Source: Treponema sp. (GTDB taxonomy: Bacteria > Spirochaetota > Spirochaetia > Treponematales > Treponemataceae). From it: a stretch of DNA of 64,000 nt. Made by a program: the position numbers and the translations under genes. Under the pieces are notes generated by a model. The model saw only the letters and a list, made by a program, of their open reading frames with translations, ran no database searches and was not told where the DNA came from. Shown here piece by piece: positions 33,953 to 43,246 of the stretch. The DNA is taken from the NCBI GenBank assembly GCA_024693045.1, contig JAILLQ010000045.1, forward strand, positions 1-64,000, read 5' to 3'. Numbering within the stretch: the stretch's first letter is position 1; every line of letters starts with the position of its first letter.

Positions 33953-34819
33953 ATGAAAAAATTATATTCTATTTTACTTTTATTAAACCTTTCCTGCTTT
34001 ATTTTTGCCTTTGACTGGCCTCAGGAAGAAGTTGTTCAGGCAGACCAGTTCTATTCCTACTTCGGACAGCTCAGAGGAGATACTGTTAGTAATTCCCTGA
34101 TTTTTTCAGAACCATCAGAAATTAAAGCAGCTGATAATGGTAAAGTTATAATTTTTGTAAAGGACTATTCGGACCAGACAGATTTCTTCCCTTCAACTCT
34201 TGGTAATGCCGTCATTATTGAGCATGAAGACAAACTTCTTACTGTCTATGCTAACATTGATTCAGAATCAGTAACAAAGGATATTTTCACCGAAACTTCT
34301 ATTCAAAGCGGACATAAACTTGGAATTTCTGGTAATTCAGCCTGGCAGCAGGGGCGAAGTTCCCTTGAATTTCAGGTTATAGATACAAAGGATAACACTT
34401 CTATCAATCCCCGTCTCTTAATGCCTAGAGTTGGAAAAGAATTACCACTTTATTATAACGACATCTACCTTCAGGACAAACTTGGAAGAAATTTCAATGT
34501 AAAAACAAACAATACTCTTCCAAAAGGAATTTACAGGATTTACAAAAAAAGACAAAGTATTGCCGTACCATACAAAACAACAGTTGCCATAAACGGAGCA
34601 ATTGAAGATTCAATTTCTTATGATTTACTAAGGCAGGACGATGGCCAGATTTGTGTTTCCGGTAAAAAGAATTATCCTAAAAATATTCTTTATCCTAACA
34701 ATGATTTAATTCTCTTAGGAGAAGCGAATCTTTCGAAAGGAAAGGTAGCTCTTCAACTTACCCTTTTTGATATTCTCGGAAAAGAAAGCCCAACCACCTA
34801 TTTCATTTCTGTATACTAA
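33953..34819 (+). CDS. Exported M23 (LytM)-like protein with degenerate active site
   Basis: 288 residues. Signal peptide MKKLYSILLLLNLSCFIFAF, possibly lipidated at Cys15, then an M23/LytM-type beta-domain: LGNAVIIEHEDKLLTVYANI, then GISGNSAWQQGRSSLEFQV. In active enzymes these segments read with His in the YxH and HLHFE positions. Here they are Asn and Ser, so zinc binding is lost. Such degenerate LytM proteins (EnvC and NlpD type) act as activators or scaffolds for other hydrolases. The C-terminal ~110 residues form an unknown beta-domain. AGGA precedes the ATG; the gene ends 1 nt before the convergent mnmA stop. Confidence 0.75.
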   Translation: MKKLYSILLLLNLSCFIFAFDWPQEEVVQADQFYSYFGQLRGDTVSNSLIFSEPSEIKAADNGKVIIFVKDYSDQTDFFPSTLGNAVIIEHEDKLLTVYANIDSESVTKDIFTETSIQSGHKLGISGNSAWQQGRSSLEFQVIDTKDNTSINPRLLMPRVGKELPLYYNDIYLQDKLGRNFNVKTNNTLPKGIYRIYKKRQSIAVPYKTTVAINGAIEDSISYDLLRQDDGQICVSGKKNYPKNILYPNNDLILLGEANLSKGKVALQLTLFDILGKESPTTYFISVY

Positions 34820-34820
34820 G

Positions 34821-35984
34821 CTAGAACGTTTTAGAAATAATTCCACCACCCAGAATAACGCCGTCTTTATAAAGAACGGCACTCTGGCCGGGGGCAACAG
34901 CGCGCTGAGGACTTTCAAAAGTAATTTTCCAAGGTTTACCCTTAAAGCTTTCTCCTTCGGCAGGAACATACGGTTCAACTTTAGCCTGAACAGGTCTTGA
35001 GGCTAATCTGATTTTAACACAGCTATCAATACATTCCCCTGGTTCAACATCACCAGGCCATACAAATTCATCTGCAATAAGCCCATTTGAATTCAAATCG
35101 CTGTTATCAGCAAGAACAACCAGATTATTTACGGCATCAATTGAATGAACATATAGAGGTCTTGTTGAACTTACCCCAAGCCCCCGTCTCTGACCAATTG
35201 TATAATGTTCAATCCCCCTGTGCTTTCCAAGAACTTTACCGTCCAAATCAATTATATCTCCAGGTAAAGCTGGTTTATCACTGAATAACTGGTCAAAATA
35301 TTCTTCTGGTATAAAATCCTGACTTTCCTCTTTATCTGCAGCAGCAAGCCCCTTTTCTCTAGCCATTCGAAAAACTTCTGATTTGGGAATATTTGCAAGA
35401 GGAAATCGAACCTTTTCCAAAACAGAAGAAGGAACCCGATATATAAAATAAGTCTGATCTTTAGACTGATCCATTGCACTTGCTATCATACAAGGTTTTG
35501 AATCTGTTCCGTAAAGACCTTCTGCAGGTCTAACAATTTTTGCATAATGACCTGTACAGAAATAATCAAAATCAATATTAAGTTTCTTTATTCCGTAATG
35601 AAGGGCACCGAATTTTATATAACGATTACATCTTATACATGGATTTGGAGTTCTTCCTGCCCTGTATTCTGCCTTGAAATATTCAAGAACTTCCTTATGA
35701 TATTCATCTTTCACATCGATAACGTGATATTCAAAACCTTCTTCCTGACAGAATTTTTTACAGGAAGCAATATCATCGATTTCTTTTGGACTATAACATG
35801 AATCACGAAGAGTCTTTGCTTCATCAACTTTGATTTTACCATCCCAAAGGGACATAGTGACTCCGATAACTTTACAGCCCATATCTTTTAAAAGAAGAGC
35901 AGTTAAGGTCGAATCCACGCCTCCAGAAAGGCCAACAACAACAGTATCTCCAGCTTTAGGTAAATCTTCTTCAATGTATTTCAT
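34821..35984 (-). CDS. mnmA: tRNA-specific 2-thiouridylase MnmA
   Basis: 387 residues from ATG 35984; the frame is open further upstream but those codons overlap promoter-like sequence. The PP-loop is GLSGGVDSTLTALLL. TPNPCIRCNRYIKFG contains the nucleophilic Cys, and the second catalytic Cys lies in the 180-200 region (SKPCMIASAMDQSKDQTY). HYTIGQRRGLGV starts the C-terminal beta domains. MnmA adds sulfur to C2 of wobble U34 in tRNA Lys, Glu and Gln; the sulfur comes from a cysteine desulfurase, one of which is encoded at 60788. No SD; TATACT ends 8 nt before the start. Confidence 0.95.
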   Translation of the reverse strand: MKYIEEDLPKAGDTVVVGLSGGVDSTLTALLLKDMGCKVIGVTMSLWDGKIKVDEAKTLRDSCYSPKEIDDIASCKKFCQEEGFEYHVIDVKDEYHKEVLEYFKAEYRAGRTPNPCIRCNRYIKFGALHYGIKKLNIDFDYFCTGHYAKIVRPAEGLYGTDSKPCMIASAMDQSKDQTYFIYRVPSSVLEKVRFPLANIPKSEVFRMAREKGLAAADKEESQDFIPEEYFDQLFSDKPALPGDIIDLDGKVLGKHRGIEHYTIGQRRGLGVSSTRPLYVHSIDAVNNLVVLADNSDLNSNGLIADEFVWPGDVEPGECIDSCVKIRLASRPVQAKVEPYVPAEGESFKGKPWKITFESPQRAVAPGQSAVLYKDGVILGGGIISKTF

Positions 35985-35992
35985 AGTAAAAT

Positions 35993-36021
35993 AGTATAAA
36001 ATATAACAAGGGTAAGAACAA
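35993..36021 (-). promoter_or_regulatory. Candidate promoter for mnmA, start-proximal
   Basis: On the minus strand TTGTTC (36021-36016), 17 nt, TATACT (35998-35993), then 8 nt to the ATG. No RBS. Confidence 0.45.
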
Positions 36022-36065
36022 GCATAGAAAGTGATATAAAAGTTAGCCAAAACTTACCTTAGTCA

Positions 36066-36094
36066 TTTCAAACTTATCCAATATTTGCTAGAAT
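36066..36094 (+). promoter_or_regulatory. Candidate promoter for the phosphomannomutase-like gene, start-proximal
   Basis: TTTCAA (36066-36071), 17 nt, TAGAAT (36089-36094), then 6 nt (AGCAAT) and the ATG at 36101. No RBS is visible. Confidence 0.4.
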
Positions 36095-36100
36095 AGCAAT

Positions 36101-37852
36101 ATGAAAACAAACATGATTCTTTCAGCTTCCGGCTGGCGCAAAGTCTTTGCCATCTCAGGTCAGGAACAGGATAAAACTAGTATGATTGGCGAAGAAAACA
36201 TCGCTATTTCAATATTCGCTGCAAAAGTATTTGCAGATTATGTAAAAGAAAAAAGTTCAAAATCAAATCCAACAGTTATCCTTGGAATGGATGCACGCCC
36301 TACAGGTCCGGCAATTGCAGAAGCAGCAATAAAAACTTTTGCAGGCTCTGATGTAAATGTAAAATTCACAGGAATTACTGCGGCTCCAGAAATTATGGCT
36401 TATTCAAAAAAAGCAGACGGATTTATGTACATATCTGCAAGTCATAATCCTGTAGGCCACAACGGAATTAAATTCGGCCTTAACGCAGGCGGTGTTTTAA
36501 ATGGAAGTGAAAATGCAAAACTTGTAGAAAAATTTTTAAAGCTCTGTGATGCAGAAGATGCAAAAACAAAAGCTTTTGAATTGATAAATACTGTTCCAGA
36601 AGAAAAAGTTTCTGAAATTTATCGAAATGAAAAGAATGTAAAAAATGAAGCCCTATCAAGTTATCACGACTTTTTAAAGGAAACCATTACAGCAAGCAGA
36701 AATCAAGAAAGACAGAAGGAAATTTTCCAGATTCTTCAGGATTCCATCTCAAAAAATAATATAGGTGTTGTATGTGATATGAACGGCTCGGCACGAAGTG
36801 TCAGCGTAGACAGCGATTTTTTTGCTGAAAATAAAATTAATTTTTATGCAATTCACAACAGAGCTGGAGAAATCGCCCATGAAATCATTCCAGAAGCTGA
36901 AAACCTTGTTTACGTAGCTGCCGAAATGGAAAAACTTCAGAAAGAAGGAAAAAAAGAAGCTGTTCTTGGTTACATGCCTGATTGTGACGGAGACAGAGGT
37001 AATATAGTTTACTGGGACGAAAACGTTAAAAAAGCTGTTATAGTAAAAGCTCAGGAAGTTTTTAGCCTTTCTGTTTTAGCCGAGCTGTGCTGGCAGGTAT
37101 GGACTGGTGACAAAAATCCAGCTGTAGCCGTAAACTGCCCTACTTCCATGAGAATTGAAGAAATTGCTTCAAAACTGGGAGCAAAAGTTTTCCGTGCAGA
37201 AGTTGGAGAAGCAAATGTTGTAAATCTAGCCGCTGAAAAAAGAGCTGAAGGATTCGATGTACGCATTTTTGGAGAAGGCTCAAACGGAGGAACAATCACT
37301 TATCCATCAGCCGTAAGAGATCCTATCAATACAATTTTTGCAATAATCAAACTTCTTTCAATAAAAGAGCTTTACAAAATTTGGTGTGAAAAAAATGGCT
37401 CTGCTTTCAAGGAAAATTACACATTAACAGATATTCTTTCAAGCCTTCCTGAATACACCACAACAGGGGTTTCAGAAGAAAGAGCTGTTCTGCACATAGA
37501 AAACAAAGATCATGCCGATTTAAAGGGTAAATTCCAGAAGATTTTTGAAAAACAGTGGAATGAACAGAAAATTTTTCTGGAAAATTGGGGAATAAGTAGT
37601 TATGAAGCCGTTATTACAAACGGAACAAAAGAAAGCCCGGCAGTCACAGACTTTTCTTTAAGCAAAAAAGGAGGTCTTAAGATTCTTTTCAAAAACAAAA
37701 ATCATGAAAACCTTGCTTTTATATGGATGAGAGGAAGTGGGACAGAACCTGTTTTCCGAATTATGTGCGATGTAAAAGGAAATAAGCCTGAAATGGAAAA
37801 AGCCCTGCTATCATGGGAAACAGAAATGCTTCTGGCCGCGGATAAAGAGTAA
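36101..37852 (+). CDS. Phosphoglucomutase/phosphomannomutase family protein
   Basis: 583 residues of the alpha-D-phosphohexomutase superfamily. The phosphoserine loop is ISASHNPVGHNGIKFG (about residue 108). The metal-binding loop is PDCDGDRGN, matching D-x-D-G-D-R. The substrate loop FGEGSNGGTI and a C-terminal phosphate loop RGSGTEPVFRI are also present. The N-terminal 25 residues (ILSASGWRKVFAISG) differ from ordinary GlmM or ManB enzymes and seem typical of a treponemal subgroup. It interconverts sugar 1- and 6-phosphates; the sugar is not decided. It is the first of two different mutases in a row and diverges from mnmA. The codon before ATG has no SD (see promoter). Confidence 0.88.
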   Translation: MKTNMILSASGWRKVFAISGQEQDKTSMIGEENIAISIFAAKVFADYVKEKSSKSNPTVILGMDARPTGPAIAEAAIKTFAGSDVNVKFTGITAAPEIMAYSKKADGFMYISASHNPVGHNGIKFGLNAGGVLNGSENAKLVEKFLKLCDAEDAKTKAFELINTVPEEKVSEIYRNEKNVKNEALSSYHDFLKETITASRNQERQKEIFQILQDSISKNNIGVVCDMNGSARSVSVDSDFFAENKINFYAIHNRAGEIAHEIIPEAENLVYVAAEMEKLQKEGKKEAVLGYMPDCDGDRGNIVYWDENVKKAVIVKAQEVFSLSVLAELCWQVWTGDKNPAVAVNCPTSMRIEEIASKLGAKVFRAEVGEANVVNLAAEKRAEGFDVRIFGEGSNGGTITYPSAVRDPINTIFAIIKLLSIKELYKIWCEKNGSAFKENYTLTDILSSLPEYTTTGVSEERAVLHIENKDHADLKGKFQKIFEKQWNEQKIFLENWGISSYEAVITNGTKESPAVTDFSLSKKGGLKILFKNKNHENLAFIWMRGSGTEPVFRIMCDVKGNKPEMEKALLSWETEMLLAADKE

Positions 37853-37958
37853 AAAAGTCAATCTTGTTGATAATTGTTTTTCTCAATTACTCTTTATTAA
37901 CATTCTTAAATTTATTATACTTTTAACAAAGTATCGAAATATCCGCAGGAGATTTTAA

Positions 37959-39746
37959 ATGGATAAAGCAGAAATCCTTAAGAGAGCCAAAGATTATATT
38001 GCAGCAGAAAAAGACGAAAGATTCCGCAAGGAAGTTGAAGAACTTGTTGCAAAAGAAGATTACACTGAACTTGAAGACAGATTCTACAGAACTCTTGAAT
38101 TTGGAACAGGTGGACTCCGAGGCGTAATGGGTGGCGGTACTAACCGTATGAACACTCTTGAAATCAACCTTGCCACACAGGGTTTAGCAAATTATGTTAT
38201 TAAAGCATTCCCAGAAAAAGCAAAAGCAGGAACTTTAAGTGCCGTAGTAGCTTATGATAGCCGCAACAACTCTGACGTTTTCGCAGAAGCAACAGCTTTA
38301 ATTTTCGCTGCAAATGGAATCAAGGCTTACCTTTTCACAGGTCTTCGTCCAACTCCAGAGCTTTCATTTGCTATCCGCTATTTCAATGCTGATACAGGTG
38401 TCGTAGTAACAGCTTCTCACAACCCAAAAATCTACAACGGTTACAAGGCATATTGGAATGACGGTGCACAGGTAATTGAACCTCATGATGTAGGTATCGT
38501 AGACGAAGTAAACAAAGTTACTTCAGTTAAAACAATTACAAAAGAAGAAGCTCTTAAGAATGGAAAACTCGTACTTATCGATTCTGAAGTAGACGAAAAA
38601 TACTGGGCTATGTGTAAGGAACAGCTTTTCCGCCCAGCACTGATCAAAGAATATGCAAAGAATGTAAATGTAGTTTACACTCCACTCCACGGAACTGGTG
38701 CTATGCATGTAGAAAAAGTTCTTGGAGACCTTGGACTTGCAGTAACAACTGTACCAGAACAGAGAAATCCAGACGGTAACTTTCCTACAGTTGAAAAACC
38801 AAACCCAGAAGAAAAACCAGCACTTAAGATGGCTGTTGAACTCGGTACTAAAACAAAAGCAGACTGTGTAATGGCAACAGACCCAGACTCAGACCGCTTT
38901 GGTACTGCTTTCCCAGACAAAGACGGCAATTTCGTACTTCTTTCTGGTAACCAGATGGGTGCTCTTCTTATGGACTATGTTTTCCTTACAAGAAAAGAAC
39001 AGGGAAATCTTCCTGCAGACTCATACTGTGTTCGCTCAATCGTAACAAGTCCATTCGGCGACGATATCTGTAAAAAATACGGCGTAGAAATGATTGAATG
39101 TCTTACAGGCTTTAAGTGGATTGCTGCTGTAGAAGCAGAACGAGAAGCTAAGGGTATCGGTCACTACGTATTTGGTCTTGAAGAATCATACGGTTACAAA
39201 GTTGAAACAGAAGTTATGGATAAAGACGGTGTTTCAGCTGCTGCAATGTGTGCAGAAATGACAATGTACTGGCGTTCACAGGGCAAATCAATTCTTGAAC
39301 ACCTTGATGACCTTTACAAAGAATATGGTTACTTTGAAGACCGCGCAATTTCTAAAAACTTCCCAGGTTCTGCCGGCGTAGAAACAATGGCTGGAATTAT
39401 GACAAAACTCCGCACAGAAGGACTTAAAACTTTAGGCGGAAAAAAAGTTCTTAAGATTCGCGACATCAAAGAATCAGTTTCATTTGACCCAGAAAACCCT
39501 TCTGTAAAAGAAAAGGTAGAACTTCCAAAGAGCAATGTACTTCAGTTCTTCCTTGAAGGTGGAACAATTGTTTCTGCCCGCCCTAGTGGAACAGAACCAA
39601 AAATTAAGTTCTACATCAACACAAAAACAGAAGTTGGTGGAGCAAAATGCGACAAATGCCTTGCTGCAACTAAGAAAGAAGCAGCTGCACTTTGTGATGC
39701 AATCACAGCTGATATCAACAAAATCTTAGATGACGCTTCAAAATAA
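37959..39746 (+). CDS. Phospho-sugar mutase, PGM2/PgcA type
   Basis: 595 residues. FGTGGLRGVMGGGTNRMN opens the protein, as in PgcA/PGM2 enzymes. The catalytic serine loop is VVTASHNPKIYNGYKAYW. The metal loop is ATDPDSDRFG. GLEESYGY is the sugar-binding loop, and SARPSGTEPKIKFY is the phosphate loop. It is expected to be the main phosphoglucomutase (glucose-1-P to glucose-6-P), serving glycogen, nucleotide-sugar and glycolytic routes. AGGAG precedes the ATG by 8 nt. Codon use is biased toward C-ending codons, suggesting high expression. The next gene overlaps its 3' end by 17 nt. Confidence 0.93.
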   Translation: MDKAEILKRAKDYIAAEKDERFRKEVEELVAKEDYTELEDRFYRTLEFGTGGLRGVMGGGTNRMNTLEINLATQGLANYVIKAFPEKAKAGTLSAVVAYDSRNNSDVFAEATALIFAANGIKAYLFTGLRPTPELSFAIRYFNADTGVVVTASHNPKIYNGYKAYWNDGAQVIEPHDVGIVDEVNKVTSVKTITKEEALKNGKLVLIDSEVDEKYWAMCKEQLFRPALIKEYAKNVNVVYTPLHGTGAMHVEKVLGDLGLAVTTVPEQRNPDGNFPTVEKPNPEEKPALKMAVELGTKTKADCVMATDPDSDRFGTAFPDKDGNFVLLSGNQMGALLMDYVFLTRKEQGNLPADSYCVRSIVTSPFGDDICKKYGVEMIECLTGFKWIAAVEAEREAKGIGHYVFGLEESYGYKVETEVMDKDGVSAAAMCAEMTMYWRSQGKSILEHLDDLYKEYGYFEDRAISKNFPGSAGVETMAGIMTKLRTEGLKTLGGKKVLKIRDIKESVSFDPENPSVKEKVELPKSNVLQFFLEGGTIVSARPSGTEPKIKFYINTKTEVGGAKCDKCLAATKKEAAALCDAITADINKILDDASK

Positions 39747-40314
39747 GTTTTTGACTGACTACAGAAAAATGTTTCGTCTGATTACATCAGGCGAAACATT
39801 TGTAGCTTTCGATACAGAAACAACTGGATTAAACACAGAAAACTGCCGCATCATAGAAATTGGTGCGGTACGTTTTGACCAGAATGGTATTATTGACACA
39901 TTTAACTCTTTGATTAATCCAGATCAGGAAATTCCCCTAAATATTACAGAAATTACAAATATCAACAATCAGATGGTAAAAGATTCTCCAAAAATCTATC
40001 AGGTTTTGCCTAAATTTTTAGATTTTTTAACTGATTCTATTGTCATAGGACATAATATTCAATTCGATCTAAGATTTCTAGAAGCAGAATGTTTAAGGAA
40101 CAACTTTCCTGTTATTAAAAATACTGTAATTGACACACTTCAGTTTTCAAGATGGGCTTTACCCGAATTAAAAAAATATAAGCAATCAATAATTGCAGAC
40201 TACTTCGGTGTAAACATTGAAGCCGCACACAGAGCATATGATGACGCCCGTGTATGCGGCAACATTTTTCTTCATTGCATAAAAGCTTCTGCCCAAAGGC
40301 AAAAAGTAAATTAA
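39730..40314 (+). CDS. DnaQ-like 3'-5' exonuclease (Pol III epsilon family)
   Basis: 194 residues. Exo I is FVAFDTETTGLNTENCRIIEIGA (catalytic Asp and Glu). Exo II is IGHNIQFDLRFLEAE. Exo III is AHRAYDDARVCG, the H-x4-D type. This is the stand-alone DEDDh exonuclease of the epsilon family, either proofreading subunit or a repair nuclease. The annotated ATG overlaps the mutase gene by 17 nt and has no SD; ATG 39769 (MFRLITSG) is a fair alternative and would leave all motifs intact. It converges with the LysM gene, 4 nt apart. Confidence 0.9.
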   Translation: MTLQNKFLTDYRKMFRLITSGETFVAFDTETTGLNTENCRIIEIGAVRFDQNGIIDTFNSLINPDQEIPLNITEITNINNQMVKDSPKIYQVLPKFLDFLTDSIVIGHNIQFDLRFLEAECLRNNFPVIKNTVIDTLQFSRWALPELKKYKQSIIADYFGVNIEAAHRAYDDARVCGNIFLHCIKASAQRQKVN

Positions 40315-40318
40315 AGTA

Positions 40319-41206
40319 CTAGCCTCTAGGTGCTTTTGCAGGATCCATTGGCATTCCGTTCTGGAAGACCATAAACTTCATTGTAGAATCTGAACCTGAG
40401 CCGATTTTACCTAATTCACTTCCTGCAAGTACATAATCACCTTTATTTGCTGTTACGGAAGACAAACCAGTATAAGAATAAATCAAACCTGTTTTTGACT
40501 GTACAAATACTACTTCGCCAAAACCACGGTAAACTCCCGTGTACATAACAGTGCCTTCCCTTACACATTTTACCTTCTCGTTTGTGTCACCAGTCAGCAA
40601 TACACCACTCACCTTTCCGCTGATTTTTTTAACTAAAGGAGAAGTCAGTGGCCACACAATACCACTTGTCTTAACCCCAGGAGTATTATCCAGACTTTTA
40701 GTACTATCAACAATTTTTACACTTGTATCTGCAATAGGTTTTACAACCGGAGCTTGATTTTTAGCAGGAACCCTGATTTTCTGACCAATCTTAATTGTTG
40801 AAGAATTATCAAGGTTATTCATTGAAAGAAGTTCAGGTAACTTTAATCCATATTTTCTTGCGATTCCGTATAAAGTATCTCCTTTTGATACAGTGTATAG
40901 TGAAGTCGGATTATTATTTGTTACTTTAGGTTTTGCATCTTTATTATAATCTGATGAAAGAGCTGCAGCATTACCAATATCAGCAGATGGAATTACCAGC
41001 TTCACCCCAACCTTAAGGACGTCGTTTTCACTTAAGTTATTTGCCGTTCTTAATTCGGGAACAGTAATTTCATACTTACGACTTATTGAATAAAGGGTAT
41101 CTCCTTTTTTAACAACATAAGTTGAATCAGCAAAGAGCTGAAAAGAGAGTGCAAACAATAAAAGAGCAAAAATATGCAAATATTTAATTTTAGTAGAAAT
41201 TTCCAT
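40319..41206 (-). CDS. LysM-repeat exported protein with degenerate M23 domain
   Basis: 295 residues. The signal peptide ends near LFADS. Two LysM domains follow (about residues 29-73 and 100-147: YVVKKGDTLYSISRKYEITV and YTVSKGDTLYGIARKYGLKL), binding peptidoglycan. The C-terminal domain has M23-like strands (GTVMYTGVYRGFGEVVFVQ, GLIYSYTGLSSV) but lacks the zinc-binding His residues, so it is likely a non-enzymatic regulator of the NlpD/EnvC kind. It is the last gene of the long leftward block and follows the HD gene by 7 nt. Confidence 0.88.
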   Translation of the reverse strand: MEISTKIKYLHIFALLLFALSFQLFADSTYVVKKGDTLYSISRKYEITVPELRTANNLSENDVLKVGVKLVIPSADIGNAAALSSDYNKDAKPKVTNNNPTSLYTVSKGDTLYGIARKYGLKLPELLSMNNLDNSSTIKIGQKIRVPAKNQAPVVKPIADTSVKIVDSTKSLDNTPGVKTSGIVWPLTSPLVKKISGKVSGVLLTGDTNEKVKCVREGTVMYTGVYRGFGEVVFVQSKTGLIYSYTGLSSVTANKGDYVLAGSELGKIGSGSDSTMKFMVFQNGMPMDPAKAPRG

Positions 41207-41213
41207 GCTCTAA

Positions 41214-42437
41214 TTATCGGACAATTTCTTTAAAAAGTTTACCAACATCAATACCGTTTATTATCTTTCCAACGGGGTAATGATTGAGTATTCCGCTTCT
41301 TCCAGTCGCAAGATGATTAGATGTTATTCCATGTTTAATTGAGATATCCGCTTCCATAAGAGCAGACAAATGATCCGCGATACGAACGGTTTTTCCATCA
41401 ACAGGAAAATATTTATCATTAGAATAAAGTTTATTCAAATCTTCCCAGGAAACCTCCCTTGAAATTCCCTGTTCATCCAAATATCTATTGGCAAATTCAT
41501 CGCTGGTAAAATAAATAAGTTCCTTTTTTATAAAAGGTTCCATTAGAGGAACTAATTCCTTATTTACAATTTCATCTTCAATTTTTTTTACGACATTTGG
41601 AAGCTCATCTGTAGCCTGCTTAACAGGAGAAATAATATCTCTTGTTACTGCTTCAGGTAAATCGTGAAATAAGCCGGTAAAAAAATCGTTTACTAGTCTT
41701 TTTTCAGAAAATTCGCTATCAGAAGAGTGGCAAAGAAGAAGTGTAATTATTGCCACAAAAAAACAATGCCCTAGTACTGTAGTTTTTGGAACCCGTGGAG
41801 TTTGATTCCATCTAACCTGAAAACGAAGCTGTTCTATTTTCATAAGAAGTTCATAAGATTTTTGATGAGTAACAAGCATTTGTAAACCTGCTAAATCAAG
41901 GTATTGCTGTATATCAGCCTGCAACTCCTTATAAATTCCTTCTACCCTTTCCGGTTCATTAACCACTGAAAGAAGCTGAAGTTCTCTCAAGGTTGCAAAC
42001 TTATCGGATGCACTTAATATTCTTGCAGCTAGTTTTGATCTCTCTGGAATATTGATTGAACCTGTTTTCTGACCAATATAAACGGTAAATGCAGAATAGA
42101 GTTTTTTATCATCGATTAAAATTTTATATTGATTCAAAACCCATTCGTTAAGACGAAGGTATTCCTGAAAATATTCCCTCTTTAACATGGAAATAACAGG
42201 AGCTTTTATATCGCATAAAGCAATCTTTCGAAGCAAGTCAAATAAAGAAGCATGAATCATCCAGGACCAGTCTACATAATAACCCTTATTTTCTTCGAAT
42301 TTTCCTATTATGTAAGCAATTACTATTTTTTCGGCAGACTTATCCATTTCAACTAAATCGAAAGGGCGAACCAAATCGGTCCATCGCTGAATAGAAAAAG
42401 CTTCAAAAATTTTTAATGCAAAATCCTGGCTAAACAT
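41214..42437 (-). CDS. HD-domain phosphohydrolase
   Basis: 407 residues. The N-terminal half is helical with no known family. The C-terminal half carries an HD domain: LGHCFFVAIIT gives the first His, and FFTGLFHDLPEAVTRDIISPVK gives the HD pair and the following Asp. VRIADHLSALMEA gives the distal Asp. The pattern resembles YfbR-type 5'-nucleotidase/HD_3 proteins. A metal-dependent phosphohydrolase is likely; the substrate is unknown. AGGT lies before the ATG. It lies 5 nt after the unknown gene that follows recN. Confidence 0.8.
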   Translation of the reverse strand: MFSQDFALKIFEAFSIQRWTDLVRPFDLVEMDKSAEKIVIAYIIGKFEENKGYYVDWSWMIHASLFDLLRKIALCDIKAPVISMLKREYFQEYLRLNEWVLNQYKILIDDKKLYSAFTVYIGQKTGSINIPERSKLAARILSASDKFATLRELQLLSVVNEPERVEGIYKELQADIQQYLDLAGLQMLVTHQKSYELLMKIEQLRFQVRWNQTPRVPKTTVLGHCFFVAIITLLLCHSSDSEFSEKRLVNDFFTGLFHDLPEAVTRDIISPVKQATDELPNVVKKIEDEIVNKELVPLMEPFIKKELIYFTSDEFANRYLDEQGISREVSWEDLNKLYSNDKYFPVDGKTVRIADHLSALMEADISIKHGITSNHLATGRSGILNHYPVGKIINGIDVGKLFKEIVR

Positions 42438-42442
42438 AAGTT

Positions 42443-43246
42443 TTACCTGCTCGAGCCGGATTTTTGGTCGGCATCCATCTTATCTTTCCATACAATTGCT
42501 TTCTTTTTAATTTCTTCTGCATTAGTTTTATCGCCAATTGCCAAAGCTAATTTGTGTCGGGCAAGAAGAAATTTAATTCCATTTCGCATATCATCGATTC
42601 GACGAGTTGAAAGTTCATACTTATCACGGTAACCTGCAGCAGACTGTTCCAAAAGCTTAGTAATCAAACGAATATAAAGAACAGTAGTTTCATAATCTTC
42701 ACTAGAAGGGTTAAAGTATGTTTTTGCTGCAAGACGCATATCAATAAAGTTTTTTGCAACAACGGCATAACGACCTTTTAATTCAACAAAAGACCATTTC
42801 CATTTACTGTTATCACCAAAAGCAAGTTCTAGAAGATTAATAGCAAGACCTAATTTTTTTATCAAAACAAATCTCTGCAACACCTGGGAATCTTTTATAA
42901 CTTCCTGGCGATCTGCTAAATCAACATAAGGAACATCTATGATATTTGAAACAATTTCTTCAAGATAGATTATAGCCTTGTAAATAATTTTTCGGGATTC
43001 ATTTAACACTTCATTGTTTTTAACACCAAGTATTTTTAAAGAAAGACTGTTTTGAGCCATGTAAAGTGTTGATACATATATCATATCTTCACAGAGCATA
43101 ATTTTCTTATAGGCAGAATCCTTTGCGCCACCATTAATCGCATTGAGAACCGTTTTTTCTTTCCCCAAAACAGCTGTAATCTTGGACTGGTAAGGCTTAA
43201 CAGTTTCGGCAAATTCAAGACGAGTTTCTTCTGATATTTTAGACAT
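42443..43246 (-). CDS. Conserved-looking protein of unknown function next to recN
   Basis: 267 residues, almost entirely predicted helical, with charged and hydrophobic heptad-like patterns but no enzyme motif, Cys pair or membrane segment. It has a strong RBS (AGGAGG), and its start overlaps the recN stop by 1 nt, so it is translationally coupled to recN. I do not recognise a family. Its position in a tight recN-unknown-HD-LysM series suggests a fixed treponemal gene order, but this is not proof of a shared job. Confidence 0.8.
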   Translation of the reverse strand: MSKISEETRLEFAETVKPYQSKITAVLGKEKTVLNAINGGAKDSAYKKIMLCEDMIYVSTLYMAQNSLSLKILGVKNNEVLNESRKIIYKAIIYLEEIVSNIIDVPYVDLADRQEVIKDSQVLQRFVLIKKLGLAINLLELAFGDNSKWKWSFVELKGRYAVVAKNFIDMRLAAKTYFNPSSEDYETTVLYIRLITKLLEQSAAGYRDKYELSTRRIDDMRNGIKFLLARHKLALAIGDKTNAEEIKKKAIVWKDKMDADQKSGSSR

